This document shows, piece after piece, positions 32,001 to 43,572 of a DNA stretch of 64,000 nt. The position numbers and the translations under genes were made by a program. Position 1 is the first letter of the stretch. Every line of letters starts with the position of its first letter. The notes below the pieces were generated by a model. It had not been told where the DNA came from. It searched no databases and worked only from the letters and a program-made list of their open reading frames with translations. The DNA comes from Erigeron canadensis (lineage: Eukaryota; Streptophyta; Magnoliopsida; Asterales; Asteraceae), in the NCBI RefSeq assembly GCF_010389155.1, contig NC_057769.1:13826735-13890734 (forward strand), given 5' to 3'.

Positions 32001-34002
32001 TTAGATAGCAACCTGTTCATGCCTTGTACTAAAACGTTCTTAGCACCCAGATTCATAATCATAATGTAAGTAGATAACCGAACATTATAATCCTGAATAA
32101 AAACATATGGTTTAAACGCTATCCATAAACAAACCTGAAAATAATCAATTTAAACATGAACCTCATTACCAATTTGATGATGACACCGAGAACTTCCTTG
32201 GATCATAATATGCATGACAGCAAACCATCTTGAAACACTTAAATCCCATACTAAATGCCGTCTACAAAACTTAACAAACAATGAACTATCCAACAAAAAT
32301 TCACTGAAGAACTTAGTAAAGTTTCCAAAAGTATGTCATAAATCACAGCATGAAATTCAAAGGAAACTAATATGAAATTTGATTATTTTCATTAAATACA
32401 TGAATCATAAATAAATAACTATTCCAAAAACCAGTTCATGTATTCATCCTTCACATGCTCTAATCTGCATCACAAATATTATCACTACACACCAAGGATC
32501 TTATCGTAATGATATCATCCATGTAAATAACAATGCAGTAACAGAAGTCAGCATTCCAACGTTATCTTCTTAACCTAAACACTGCACACTTACCACAAAA
32601 CTCATCAATGCATTGAGAACAAACAGTATAATGCAGAAAATTCAAGTTATAATCACATTCAATCAGGGTTAACAAATATGAAATAACTAAAAAAATATCA
32701 ACAGATTAAGAAAGGTCATTTCTTGTCAAACCCTAAAATGTCACCACACAAAATGAACCAAACCCAATTAATAATTTGGTGACAAGTGAAAATCATGAGA
32801 TTTCAAATGACTTTGACATTTCACATTACACTTGAAAAGATCATTTTCTAAACTTTAAACAAATTAATGTCCCTATTAGAAAATCTTCTTTGTAAACAAT
32901 CTACACAACCTCATTAAAAATTCACATGAAGGAATTCAGCAAAACATATACTCAGAATTTAAATAGGATCTCTCGTGCAATAAGAACGTATAAAAAATAC
33001 TATTTTGACTCAATTAAAAAAAAAATAACACAGAATAAAAATTGCAGAATAATAAACTAATCTAAATTCTAATTAACTAGACCTTATACATTATTCACAT
33101 TAAGCATGATTACTGCTGATTAGATCAGTTTAGCATGTTATATAAGCCTGCGGGTGAGAAATAATTCTCTTATTATGAGTTCTGAACCGTGACCCAACAG
33201 CGATTACCGGTATGTTTTTCCTCTTAAACACTCGGTACATCCAGTTTCCATTGAGTTATGACACTTTCGACATACCCTGGCCAAGGACAGTCACCATGTA
33301 ACCCGAGTAGCCTAATATGCCATATGAATAGTTTGCGAACTTATGTAACCCACATTCAGATATACTTTCGTAATCGATACAGGCACTAAGATAAAAAATA
33401 TTCAATATATTCAAGAACATCCTTAACCAATCATGAGACACTTTGTGGATAACTGAATTGAATTACTTTGTGATTTCACATATATGCTTCTGCATTTCAT
33501 GATTTATAAGGAACCCGTGATTTTCTATGAGATTCATGTAGCGAACTTTCTGACAACCTATCCCAAGTTGGAAGCTTTAGGTAAGCTAGGTATACAAAGA
33601 TACCCCGAGGACATACTTGTCCGAATCTCAAAGACCACATTAGCCCCTTAATTTGCATTCAGTTGATTTGCATAAAAATATCACATTTACTTTTATGCTC
33701 ATGATCGGTAGAGGTTCTTGCCTATTCATTGAACAAATCTTATAGTAATGCTAGATCTTTCACAAAATTTAAGGACTAGATCAATTCATTACTGAAAAAC
33801 AAGCAATCTCAGCCATATATCTGAATATGTTTCCCACAAGAACATTGTATATTTTAAGTTCAGATTGAAGGAAACCTTGATACTTTGTGTCTACCGATAT
33901 ATCCCAAATTGTAATCACTGAACTAATCAGTTATATTACGATTAAGCAGGCTTAAAAGCTAAAGTATCGTCACTTCTTGCATTTAGCGCAGTAACCTTAC
34001 TT

Positions 34003-34038
<36 letters not shown>

Positions 34039-34166
34039 TTTTCTTGACACTAGATATATACAAACTTATACTAAGACAACTCTTTTTGTATTTTTTTTAT
34101 GACACTATCTATGTACAACTTATACTACAAAGACACGAAAAATACATTTAAGTTCTTTGAGAGAAA
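32001..34166 (-). other. Non-coding spacer between pol and ORF3, with poly(A) tract
   Basis: No protein-coding pattern on either strand. Next to the pol end the minus strand has a run of 28 A (plus strand T, about 34006-34033), repeated at the same place in the second copy (about 46330-46363). Long pol-3' ORF spacers are usual in large Sireviruses. Confidence 0.6.
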
Positions 34167-37100
34167 CTACTCGGCATTCTTCATACCATTGAGTTGAAAT
34201 AACAACTCAAGACGAGGTCCATCAAAAGCTTTAGTGTATAAATCAGCAAGATTATCATCAGTAATAACCTTTTCTAAATGAATAAGCTTTTTCTCAAAAC
34301 AGTCACGTATGAAGTGATACTTTATATCTATGTGCTTGGTGACTTTAAAGTTTTTCGGATTCTTGGTAATATCTATGGCAGACTTATTATCAATACAAAT
34401 AGGAGTATTAGAGATATTCATACCATAATCGCGCAGTTGTTGCTGTATCCAAAGCACCTGAGAACAGCAATATCCAGCAGCAATGTACTCTGCTTCACAG
34501 GATGACTGTGCAACAGATGTCTGCTTTTTGCACTGCCACGATACAATTCTCCCCCCTAAAAGCTGACATCCACCGGACGTTGATTTCCTATCCGAGTTGT
34601 CACCACCATAATCCGAATCAGTATAAGCTACAAAGTCAAAAGAACCATACATGGGATACCAAAGACCTAGACGAGGCTTGGCTTTCACATAACGAAGGAT
34701 TCTTTTTGCAGCTTTCAAGTGAGACTCTTTCGGATTAGCCTGATATCTAGCACACATAGAAACAGCAAAGGTAATATCTGGACGTGAGGCTGTCAGATAC
34801 ATCAAGGATCCAATGATAGCTCGATATTGAGTGGCATCGACAGATGGATCATTAGGCTTATCAGGACACAACCCATGATTAGTCTTAATTGGAGTAACAG
34901 CATCCTTAGCATCAGACATGCGAAACCGAGTAAGCAAATCTTTAACATACTTGGTCTGATGTATAAAGAAACCATCTTTCAGTTGATCCACCTGTAGACC
35001 AAGGAAGAAGGTTAATTCCCCCATAGCACTCATCTCAAATTAGCCTTCATGCTGTGTTCAAATTCCTTGCACATTTGTCATCAGATGAACCAAAAATGAT
35101 GTCATCGACATAGACCTGTACAAGCAAGTAGTCCTTCCCTTTCCATTTAATAAACAACGTGCTGTCTATAGAACCTCTAGTAAAACCACTGTCCTTCAAA
35201 TGTGTTGACAATTTTCATACCACGATCGAGGAGCCTGATGTAAACCATATAAAGCCTTATCGAGACGATATACTTTATTAGGAAAGTCTGGATCCTCAAA
35301 CCCGGCAGGTTGTTCGACATACACTTCTTCTTTAATATCACCATACAAGAAGGCACTCTTTACATCAAGCTGATACACCTTAATACCTTTATAACTAGCA
35401 TATGCTAGAAATAATCGAATAGCTTCAAGTCTAGCTACAGGTGCAAATGTCTCATCGTATCAAAACCTTCTTGTTGCTCAAATCCTCTAACCACCAAGCG
35501 AGCCTTATTTCGAGTGACTACACCTCTTTCATCGCGTTTACAACGAAAAACCCAACGCGTTGTTAAAGGAGATTCACCAGGAGGTAAGTCAACTAACTTC
35601 CATACCTCAAGCTTTCGAAACTGAGCCAATTCTTCTTGCATCGCCTCAACCCATGACGGTTCCTTAAGAGCCATTCCAACATTCTTAGGCTCAACCTGAG
35701 AGATAAAGCAGTAATACAAGTACCAAGTAATTGCCCCAGTATCCTTAACTTCAGCAAACATACACGACGGTTTCTTAGATTGATTCCTCGTGCGAACAGA
35801 GGCAGAAGCATCACCAATGATTTGCTTGACTGGATGATCCTTGTGGACTCTGGTTTGAGGAACCTTATCGACAGAAAGATCATCTCCCAAATTCGTCTGC
35901 ACATGTTGCTCTGGAGTTTTGTAATCTGGAGTGTTAGGCTCCTCCTGAGTTTCACCTTCCGTGTCATCAGTATCATAGAAAGGAGAATCAGGTAGAGGTA
36001 CATGCAAAGGATCAGTAGGAACTATAGTGCAGGCTCTAAGGTTGAATCTGCTACTTTTGTCCCACTAGATTCTCCAGATTAGAGGTAGGCTCAACTATTG
36101 GTGAGGACCAGAAGAAGAACCAGAAACCGGTCCACCATCCAAAGGATCATGAAGAGTAACGACATCCTCCACTGTTGGAACACCTGCAAAAGAAACAGGA
36201 CCACGAAAAGAAGTGAAGACACCGTCATAATCAAAATGATTAGCAGGACCAAGGTGTACAGCAGGTTTGTGACTGACAATTACAACATTTGTACCAAGAT
36301 CTACTTTGCCAGTCTTCTGATTGTACACTCGCCTAATCGGTGTACTTGGAACATAGCCCAAAAAGAAACCCTCCTCAGATTTAGGTTCAAATTTCCCTTG
36401 AGGAAGAGTTTTAAGAAAAGTGCACGGAACACCGAAAGGCTCAACATTCTGTAAATTGGGCTTTTTGTTGTGCAATAGTTCATAACTAGTCTTCTTAAAC
36501 CGTTTAACTGTCAAAACCCGATTCAGAATGTGACAAGCTGTATTCACTGCCTCTCCCCAGAAAGTAATAGGAAGCCCTGAATCAGCAAGCATCGTCCTGG
36601 CTGTCTCAATTAACGTCCTGTTCTTCCGTTCAGCCACTCCATTCTGTTGTGGCTCATATGGTGCACTGTACTGATGTTGAATTCCTTTGGTCAAGCAAAA
36701 TACAGTAATAGTATTATTCTTGAACTCAGTACCATTGTCACTCCTGATTCTCTTAACTTTGACTCCATGGACATTTTCAACTTGCTTGACAAAATCCATA
36801 AATCGTTCGGCAGTCTCATCCTTGGTCTTCAAAAAAAATACCCATGAGTACCGCGAGTAATCATCAGTGATCACCAAACAGTAAGACATCCCTCCAATGC
36901 TTCTTCTGTTCACAGGACCAAAGAGATCCATATGAAGTAATTCAAATGGTTTGGAAATAGAGTTGAGTACTTTGGATTTATGCGGATTCTTATGTTGCTT
37001 TCCTTTCAAACACGGTACACACTTATCTTCCATCCCAAACTTCTTAACAGGCACACCGTCAACTAACCCAAGACTGATAAGTTCATTCATTTTCCGAAAG

Positions 37101-37582
37101 TTGATATGTCCCATTCTACGATGCCATAGGAGAGATTCAGACTCATTTGCCTTGCTCAACAAACAAAGGGGCTCCTTTGGATTATCAACACCTAAAATTA
37201 AACCATAGATGTCTCTCTTCCTAGGAGCTTTGAGCATAATCCATTCTTCTGGAATAACAAAACCCGGCTTCAAGATGTATGCCTCCTTTTCTGTGAAATG
37301 AACATTGTTGCCCTTATCACAGATCTGTGAGACACTCATTAGATTGTGAGTAAGTTGTTCCACATAATTAACTCTTTCTAGAGTTAGTTGTCCATTGACG
37401 ACATCTCCTTGACCGGTGATGTTGCCGCCCTTGGAACCAGCAAAACTAACATATGACCCATTTATACCAGTATAATTGGACAAGAGCTTCTTGTCCCCTG
37501 TCATGTGCCTGGAGCATCCACTGTCAAGGTACCACAAATGAATAGGTTTCCTAGGAACTCCCTGCACATCAAATGAGAAATA
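34167..37582 (-). pseudogene. Sirevirus pol: protease, integrase, RT and RNase H (first copy)
   Basis: Reading down from 37582: protease motif LWYLDSGCSRHMTGD; integrase zinc region LLWHRRMGHINFRK...CVPCLKGK; integrase core with HMDLFGPV, VITDDYSR, RSDNGTEFKN and PQQNGVAERKNRT; the RT from WVEAMQEELAQF, RWVFRCKRDE, YQLDVKSAFLYGDIKEEVYV and KALYGLHQAPRSW to the YVDDIIFGSS region (about 35095-35130); RNase H with YTDSDYGGDNSDRKSTSGG, SSCEAEYIAA, IDNKSAI and HIDIKYHFIRD, ending at 34167. Frame breaks lie near 36010-36095, 35440-35460 and 35035-35230. The one after SWYENCQH is shared with the second copy, so it is probably genuine; most others are private. Pol would process, copy and integrate the element; this copy looks inactive. 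Confidence 0.85.
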
Positions 37583-40500
37583 TTAGTTATCATTGGGGAC
37601 CCAAACCTTCATAGGTTTGGGTCGTCCCTTCTCATCCTTGAGAATCAGTTCAGTCCAATATCCATTGCTAGAAGCCGTGGGTGTGACTTGATTCTCAACT
37701 TGTCTTCTTACTGGAGAAGACTTCTGACCGTTCGTTGGAGAAGGTCTTGAGGAATGAAGGCCAAAAGAGGGTCGGACACTTGAATGATTTCGGTCATAAA
37801 ATGAATTACGACTTGAAGGTATGTGTGACCAACTTGAACTCCCACTGGGGGTAGTGAATCTTTGTCCCATAGGAGAAGAACCTTTTGGTGGAGATTCACG
37901 TCTTTGAGGTATAGTAAACAGTTTTGAAGAAGATTGAACTTTAGTTTCATAAACCTGTTTATCATTACCCAACCCCCTTTTACCTTCCGAGGTGGTAACC
38001 TTTGAAGGAGAACCTGATCTCCGAGGTCGATTAGGACATACACTGTAAACATGACCTTTTCATGACAAGCAAAGCAAGAGAGGACCTTAGATTTTTCATT
38101 GTATCTACCTTATTATTGGTACTTACAGATACACTATTGTCCACTGATTTACTTGTTTTACTAGGATCCTTATGGTCGTGTTGGTCGGTGATATCCTAGA
38201 CTTACTTTGGGACTTCTTTCGAGCAGGCATTAAGATATGCTTCAAAGCCTTAGTTGCTTCGATATTAACAACTAATTCATCTTCAGATTGACTAATCCTA
38301 GACTGCTTAGGTAAAGGAGTTTGACGCAACTGACTTAATCGCTTCATATCCTTAATATCAACATTCCAGACTTTATCAATCCTCTTAGGGTCAATTAATG
38401 ATAACGGGAATTCTAACTCAGTGTAGACCCTACTACTCTTACGAAGTGTAAAGTGAGTAATACTGTCTTTTTGACCATAAGAAGTGGACGAATCTAGGAC
38501 GACACCTTTCAATTTCTCTTCCTTGGTAGGTTGAGAAGAAACTCCTTTAGACACTGTTGTCTCCTCAGTCAAAGTAGGCTTAGGAGACGAGTCTTGAGAT
38601 TTACCAACATCAACACTAGGTTGAAGTAGGACTTCCGGGATATTAGGTTCTACAGGAGTATAATTATTGTTGAAAGGAGGAGGCATGCTATTGTAAGAAA
38701 CCTTAGCAGAGTCAGAACTCTTAGATGGAGAGTCCCCAAATTTTTGCATATGCATCAAAAGCTCATCATGTCTAGTTGAATCAACCTTAGCTTGTAAGTC
38801 CACTATTTCTATTCTAGCATCAGCTAGTTCTTTCTCGATAGTAGAACACTTCTTAGCTAATAATGCATAAGCTTCACCACCTACTCTTTCTACAGCCACA
38901 GCATGTTTAACTTTGTCTTTCATAGCATTAATGTCAGACTCTAAAGATTTAATTCTATCCTTTAAAAATCTTTCTCTTTCAGTGACAGTTAAATCTTTTT
39001 TAATCAATTTATCTCTTTCTTCATGAGCAGCATTAACAACAGATTCTAAATGCTTAATTCGTTCATTCTTTTGTTCAATTTCATCAAACATTCGATTAAC
39101 AATTTGGCAAACATGAACAATAGTACGAAGAGAATAAGATACCTGTTGATCTGCTTCTTTGCAGTCTGCCATGTACGCAACAAAGTCATCCACACTCATG
39201 CCTGCTGGAATTTCATACTCCGTCATCTGCTCTTCAATCGTCTTTTCAACCTTTCAGTAGCAGAATCGTCTTTGTTCTCAGCAGCGTTCACCTCTCCAGA
39301 ATCTTTCGTATCAGCAACCTCAACCTCTTCATCCGACTCAGAATCAGTGTCATATACCTGAGTAGAAGATTCCAAGTTCGAGCTTTGAGCATTTTCATAC
39401 AGATGCTCATCACTGTGGTAAACTGAGGTGTCCAAGAAATCCTCAACAGAATCTGCTATTTGAGCCATATCATCAACTATTTCGGCCAAATAAGCATTAT
39501 TAGTCTCATCCTGTGGAAGATTCCAGACATAAGAACCATCAGGTTGAGCAGCTACGATAGCCTTGTCATTGCTATTTCCAGTAGTATCTTCAGTCAACAA
39601 GAGAGCTCTACTTGCATTCTGATTAAAGGACGATTACCACCTCTATCTTGACGGTTAGGGGTAATGTTGACATCTCTCTTTGGTCGTTGACATTCTTTGG
39701 CAAAATGTCCAAAGCCATCGCAATTATAGCACTTAACCTTTGACTTGTCAAAGCCCTGAGTACCCCCAATAAGCTGTCGACCTGTTCGCTGCATAAACCT
39801 TTGCACTCTCCTAGTGATCATCGCCAAATTCCATTTCAGATCCATTTCTTCAACATCATCTGGATCTATTTGGTCATAATCTTCATCAATGAGTGCTGGA
39901 TCCGTGATCCTCCCAGCAACAAAAGCTTCATGTGCAGCACACATTGCAGCAAAGACATTCATCCTTCCCTCAGCAGATTTCATATCCATAGGCATAGACT
40001 TGTAACCAGCAGAAGTAGATGAAATGTTACCAAACGACATATTTCCAGGCTTGGCATTCTCATTTGTCTTTCGAGCCTTGAAACCAGCATCAGAAGCCAT
40101 GAAACCTGCAGAATCATCTCCATCCATAACACAATTAGGACCTTCTTTCGTGCCAGAAGAACCAACTCCAGAAAAGAATGCATTAATATCAGCTGTAGGA
40201 TTCTTCATAGTGGCATGATAAAGAGATGGATCTTGTGTGAAGTTGTCTTGGAGATCCTTTGCCTTATCCTTCATTTCTCTGTTTCTTAATGTGGATATAA
40301 CACCATCTATACGAGAGATGCATAATCAGCTCTTTCTTGCAATCCATGACGAAATTCTTTATAAGCTTTCGGCAGACCATCCAAGAATTATCCACTATCT
40401 CAGTAGGAGTATACTTAAGATCAAATAGGCTAACTCAGCAAGAAGATGTTGAAATCTCAAGATAAGATCCTCAACTAGTTCGTTCTTGGTAGCATTAAAG

Positions 40501-40956
40501 CAATCAAATTGTTTCTTAAGCATCTTAACTCGATTTTGCTTCAATAATGGATCACCTTCACAGTGAGCTTCAATAGCATCGAACAGTTGCTTGGAAGTCT
40601 TGTACTCCTGTTTAGGAAACAAGTGCACTAATTCTTGAGGAATGCACATTCTAGAGTAGAAAGAGCCTTAACTTCAACAGCATACAAGGATTTTTCTTCA
40701 CCTTTTAATTCTCCTACTTTGTAATTAGTTGTAACACCGTTTACAGTAAGAGTTGGCCATTCATATCCTTCAGTGATCATAATCCACATATTCAAATCTT
40801 CTCGTTGAATATAATCTTCAAATCGACCTCTCCACGCCCAGAAGTCAGCCAATGAAACTAACTTCGGTGGAGAATTAGTACGTCCAACGAGATGATCATG
40901 ATAGACAAGAGAATTCAGGTATTGAGCAACAGCAGTGTTGGTTGACGAGGAAGCCA
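37583..40956 (-). pseudogene. Sirevirus gag, first copy, broken by indels
   Basis: From the ATG at 40954-40956 (MASSSTNTAVAQYLNSL) the protein shows the copia gag style (ADFWAWRGRFEDYIQREDLN, MITEGYEW), a CCHC knuckle CYNCDGFGHFAKEC (about 39695-39735), an acidic stretch, then a long charged region with heptad spacing (EIEQKNERIKHLESVVNAAH, VAVERVGGEAYALLAKKC) that probably forms a coiled coil. A C-terminal S/P-rich part ends VWVPNDN at a TAA (37583-37585), in frame with the protease. Private one-base losses in homopolymers (near 39250, 39620, 40315, 40388, 40425, 40650) break this copy; the second copy is open over the first 673 codons. Confidence 0.8.
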
Positions 40957-41314
40957 TTTCGGAATTTTTGCACTGAACGAAGATAGATCTTAAATTCGTT
41001 TGAATGAGAGAAACGAAGATAGGATTAACTTCGTTTGCAGGAGGAAACGAAGATAGAATTATCTTCGTTTGAAGGAAAGAACGAAGATAAAGCAAAATCC
41101 GTAAGGTGAGAGTAACGAAGATAACTTGAAATTCGTTTGAAGGAACTTAACGAAAATAAAGCTAAAAACTTGGAAGAACTCGAAACGAAGATGAGGTTAA
41201 TTTCGTTTGCTAAATTCGTTTGAGAAACGAAGTTAGCGACAGTAAGGTGTCGGAGGTTGATTTTCAGAGAAAAGAATCAAACAAAACGATCTCGAACCTT
41301 CGATAAGAAATCGA
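40957..41314. repeat. 5' leader with a degenerate 35-bp tandem array
   Basis: About eight units, each starting AACGAAGATA and most ending TTCGTTTGAAGGA, so each unit is itself an imperfect palindrome. The same array is at 53278-53639. It lies between the primer site and gag on the element's RNA. Confidence 0.8.
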
Positions 41315-41329
41315 TTGGCTCTGATACCA
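41315..41329 (-). promoter_or_regulatory. Primer-binding site, initiator-tRNA-Met type
   Basis: On the minus strand TGGTATCAGAGCCAA two bases after the LTR end. TGGTATCAGAGC is the standard plant copia primer site complementary to the 3' end of initiator tRNA-Met. It proves the minus-strand orientation. Confidence 0.9.
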
Positions 41330-41331
41330 CT

Positions 41332-41970
41332 TGTGAGTCCCTCGATAGCTATAGATCGCTCTCGAGATCGTCTATGATTATGTCGTGAGTGCGGAATCCT
41401 CACGAGATAACTAGTTTGATTAGTAAATGGTATATCGCTAATTATCAAATAAATAATCAGCCGTATTGTCCTATCTTCGTTTCTATAAGCTATAGAACGA
41501 ACTTAGGTCTCTGGAGTACTTGTATGTCGAACGTCTATGTATATCAGGGTATTCGTTCGTATATATATGTTTCAGGTCGAACTGGGCTTGCTGGGCTTTG
41601 TTCTTACGAACTTAGCTGCCAGCCCATCTAACGAAGTTAATCTTCGTTTGTACCAAACGAAGTTTATCTTCGTTTGCCTCTAACGAAGATATATTTATCT
41701 TCGTTAGATGTAATACTTGGTTATATTCCTAAGTGTTTCATCTTAAGGAATCCTAACACATATTATGTTTGTACTTGTATATCACACAACAAACATCATA
41801 CATAACACATATATAATATACAACTCCAAACATGTAATCGATCATTACCAAAACATAAAGTCCATAATCTATCAATTACATATATAGATACGACATAAAT
41901 TAACATAATGTCTCAATCTAAACAACATATTAAATCTAAGTTGCTGTTGTCACATCAACGTGCATCAACA
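41332..41970 (-). repeat. LTR-B, a second rendering of the 5' LTR
   Basis: 639 bp, TG...CA. It shares with LTR-C, against LTR-A, CACGAGATAAC, ATCAGGGTATTC, ATGTTTCAGG, CCAAACGAAG and GTGTTTCATC. It differs from LTR-C mainly by one- or two-base indels (for example AAATGGTAT for AAATTGGTAT). Confidence 0.85.
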
Positions 41971-42726
41971 CTAATCTGTGGATAATTAAAATCTGTTTAT
42001 GACAAATTATTTAGATGATGAACTAAAAAACAATGTATAATTTTATTAGTGTTTTCATTAAAAAATTAAAAAATTATATTTTTTTTAAAATAACATTATA
42101 AAATACAAAAATAAAATGTAATAAATTGTAAGAAGAAAAGTGATTATGACATCATAAATAAATTTTTTTTTTGAAATAAAACTTAACTTTGAGAATATTT
42201 GGATGTGACAAATAAGCCATATTTATGGATAATGATTCACAACAATCCTCTTATATTAACATAAAGATGGGTAAATTTACAACCATTGAAACGAATTAGA
42301 CAATTTGATAAATCCCTCTTGTGAAAACAAATTTATTTTAAAAGATAATTATTAAGAAAAATGCACGCTAAATTTTAAATATATATATTTAGTTAAAAGC
42401 AATGAGTAATAATCAAATAAATGCTTACTAATTTGGTATACTTTTTTTTTCATAAAATCAACTGTAAAAACTTCATGCTAATTATAATAAATCCTTTTTG
42501 ATATTTACATATATAAATATTGCTATCATAGCTAGAAAAATTTATCTAATGGATACTTTAAAATACTATTAAAAGGTGTTGCGCTATTTAATAAAGTGTT
42601 GTATTATCTAAAAAAAAGTGTTTAATTCTCTAAAAAAGTGGGGGTGCAACTTACAACCCAACTTGTCAACTTGAATCCAACCACCACCTTGAAAAATTGG
42701 GTTGACGGTTAAATTGGTTGGTGGGT
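41971..42726. other. Right flank of the Sirevirus, first rendering, error-rich
   Basis: Matches 54300-55087 along its whole length, starting CTAATCTGTGG here and CATAATATGTGG there, with many one-base losses. It ends at the N run in GGTTGGTGGGT, which is at 55077-55087 in the other copy. Confidence 0.85.
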
Positions 42727-42826
42727 NNNNNNNNNNNNNNNNNNNNNNNNNNNNNNNNNNNNNNNNNNNNNNNNNNNNNNNNNNNNNNNNNNNNNNNNNN
42801 NNNNNNNNNNNNNNNNNNNNNNNNNN
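42727..42826. other. Assembly gap, 100 N
   Basis: Exactly 100 N, the customary placeholder for a gap of unknown size. It joins a contig ending in host flank to a contig starting inside ORF3. Confidence 0.98.
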
Positions 42827-43572
42827 ATCAGGTGACCAAAAGTGGTGGATCATGGAGACCATCCACATACCCATTTGCTCTAATCAGCAAAAGACCTCGA
42901 AGCCAAGCATGAAGAACTAGCGGAACCTTGGTCATTCTAAGTCGGGACAAAATGTCTAACATAGCCATCACTCGAGGTACAGAAAATCGCTTTCTCCCCC
43001 TAGCACATTAATCTGATCAACAAACTCTTGATAAAAATATCGGGAAAAGGATAAGGGCGTTATATACCAAAGCAACCATCTGCGACGCAATCTTGCAGAT
43101 AGTTGATCAAAGCCAGCCTTGCGATTGCTCACAGACAAGCAATGCATACGCCATACCTCCATCTGCCCTGAAAACCACTCTTGTCAAAAGGAAGTTTGAC
43201 CTGGCCACAACCCCATTCTCTGAAGCAGCGAAGAAGGAGTTCGAACTCGTAAGTCATTCAACATCCCTCTTCTTCTACTTCTGGGTCTGCTCGAGATGCA
43301 AAATAGTGCGGAGCGACTCAGCATAAAATCAAATGTTGTGCCTTCAACAGTTGCTCGTAAAAACTTTGGCCATCAACCATAACTTCATGAGCAGTAGACC
43401 AGAAAGAATCAATATACAGCTTAATCAGTCTCGGCGAATCACAAAAAGCAAAGATATCGTGAGCGAGCAATGTAGTTGAACATTTCATGAAATGTTCACA
43501 ATTATGCTGATCTGGATCTAGGTTCATGCAAGATTGTGCTTTTTCACAAATTGACGTGGAGCGAGAGCCATT
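42827..43572 (-). pseudogene. Sirevirus ORF3 N-terminal segment, second copy, error-rich
   Basis: Same reading as 30357-31137, starting MALAPRQFVKKHN at about 43572, with different frame breaks (for example lost bases at 43485, 43260 and 43100). Where the first copy is frameshifted after IARSR, this copy keeps the missing A, giving FAFCDSPRLIKLYIDSFW. Confidence 0.6.

Larger units (their letters stand above)
28155..41970 (-). mobile_element. Sirevirus-type Ty1/copia element, first assembled copy
   Basis: Minus-strand order from 41970 to 28155: 5' LTR, iMet-type primer site, motif-rich leader, gag, pol (protease, integrase, RT, RNase H), 3-kb spacer, ORF3, polypurine tract, 3' LTR. The copia order (integrase before RT), long gag with a coiled-coil-type C-terminal region, the TGGTATCAGAGC primer site and an extra 3' ORF together fit the Sirevirus (SIRE/Maximus) lineage. 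The left flank CATAA is not repeated after the LTR at 41970 (CTAAT there) but is repeated after the LTR at 54299. The 41332-41970 LTR is therefore probably a second rendering of the one at 53657-54299. Confidence 0.85.

Noticed and set aside
34278..41448. Plus-strand open frames opposite gag and pol (for example 36098-36454, 39050-39361), and their counterparts at 48-52 kb
   Set aside because: They are antisense shadows of conserved minus-strand domains.
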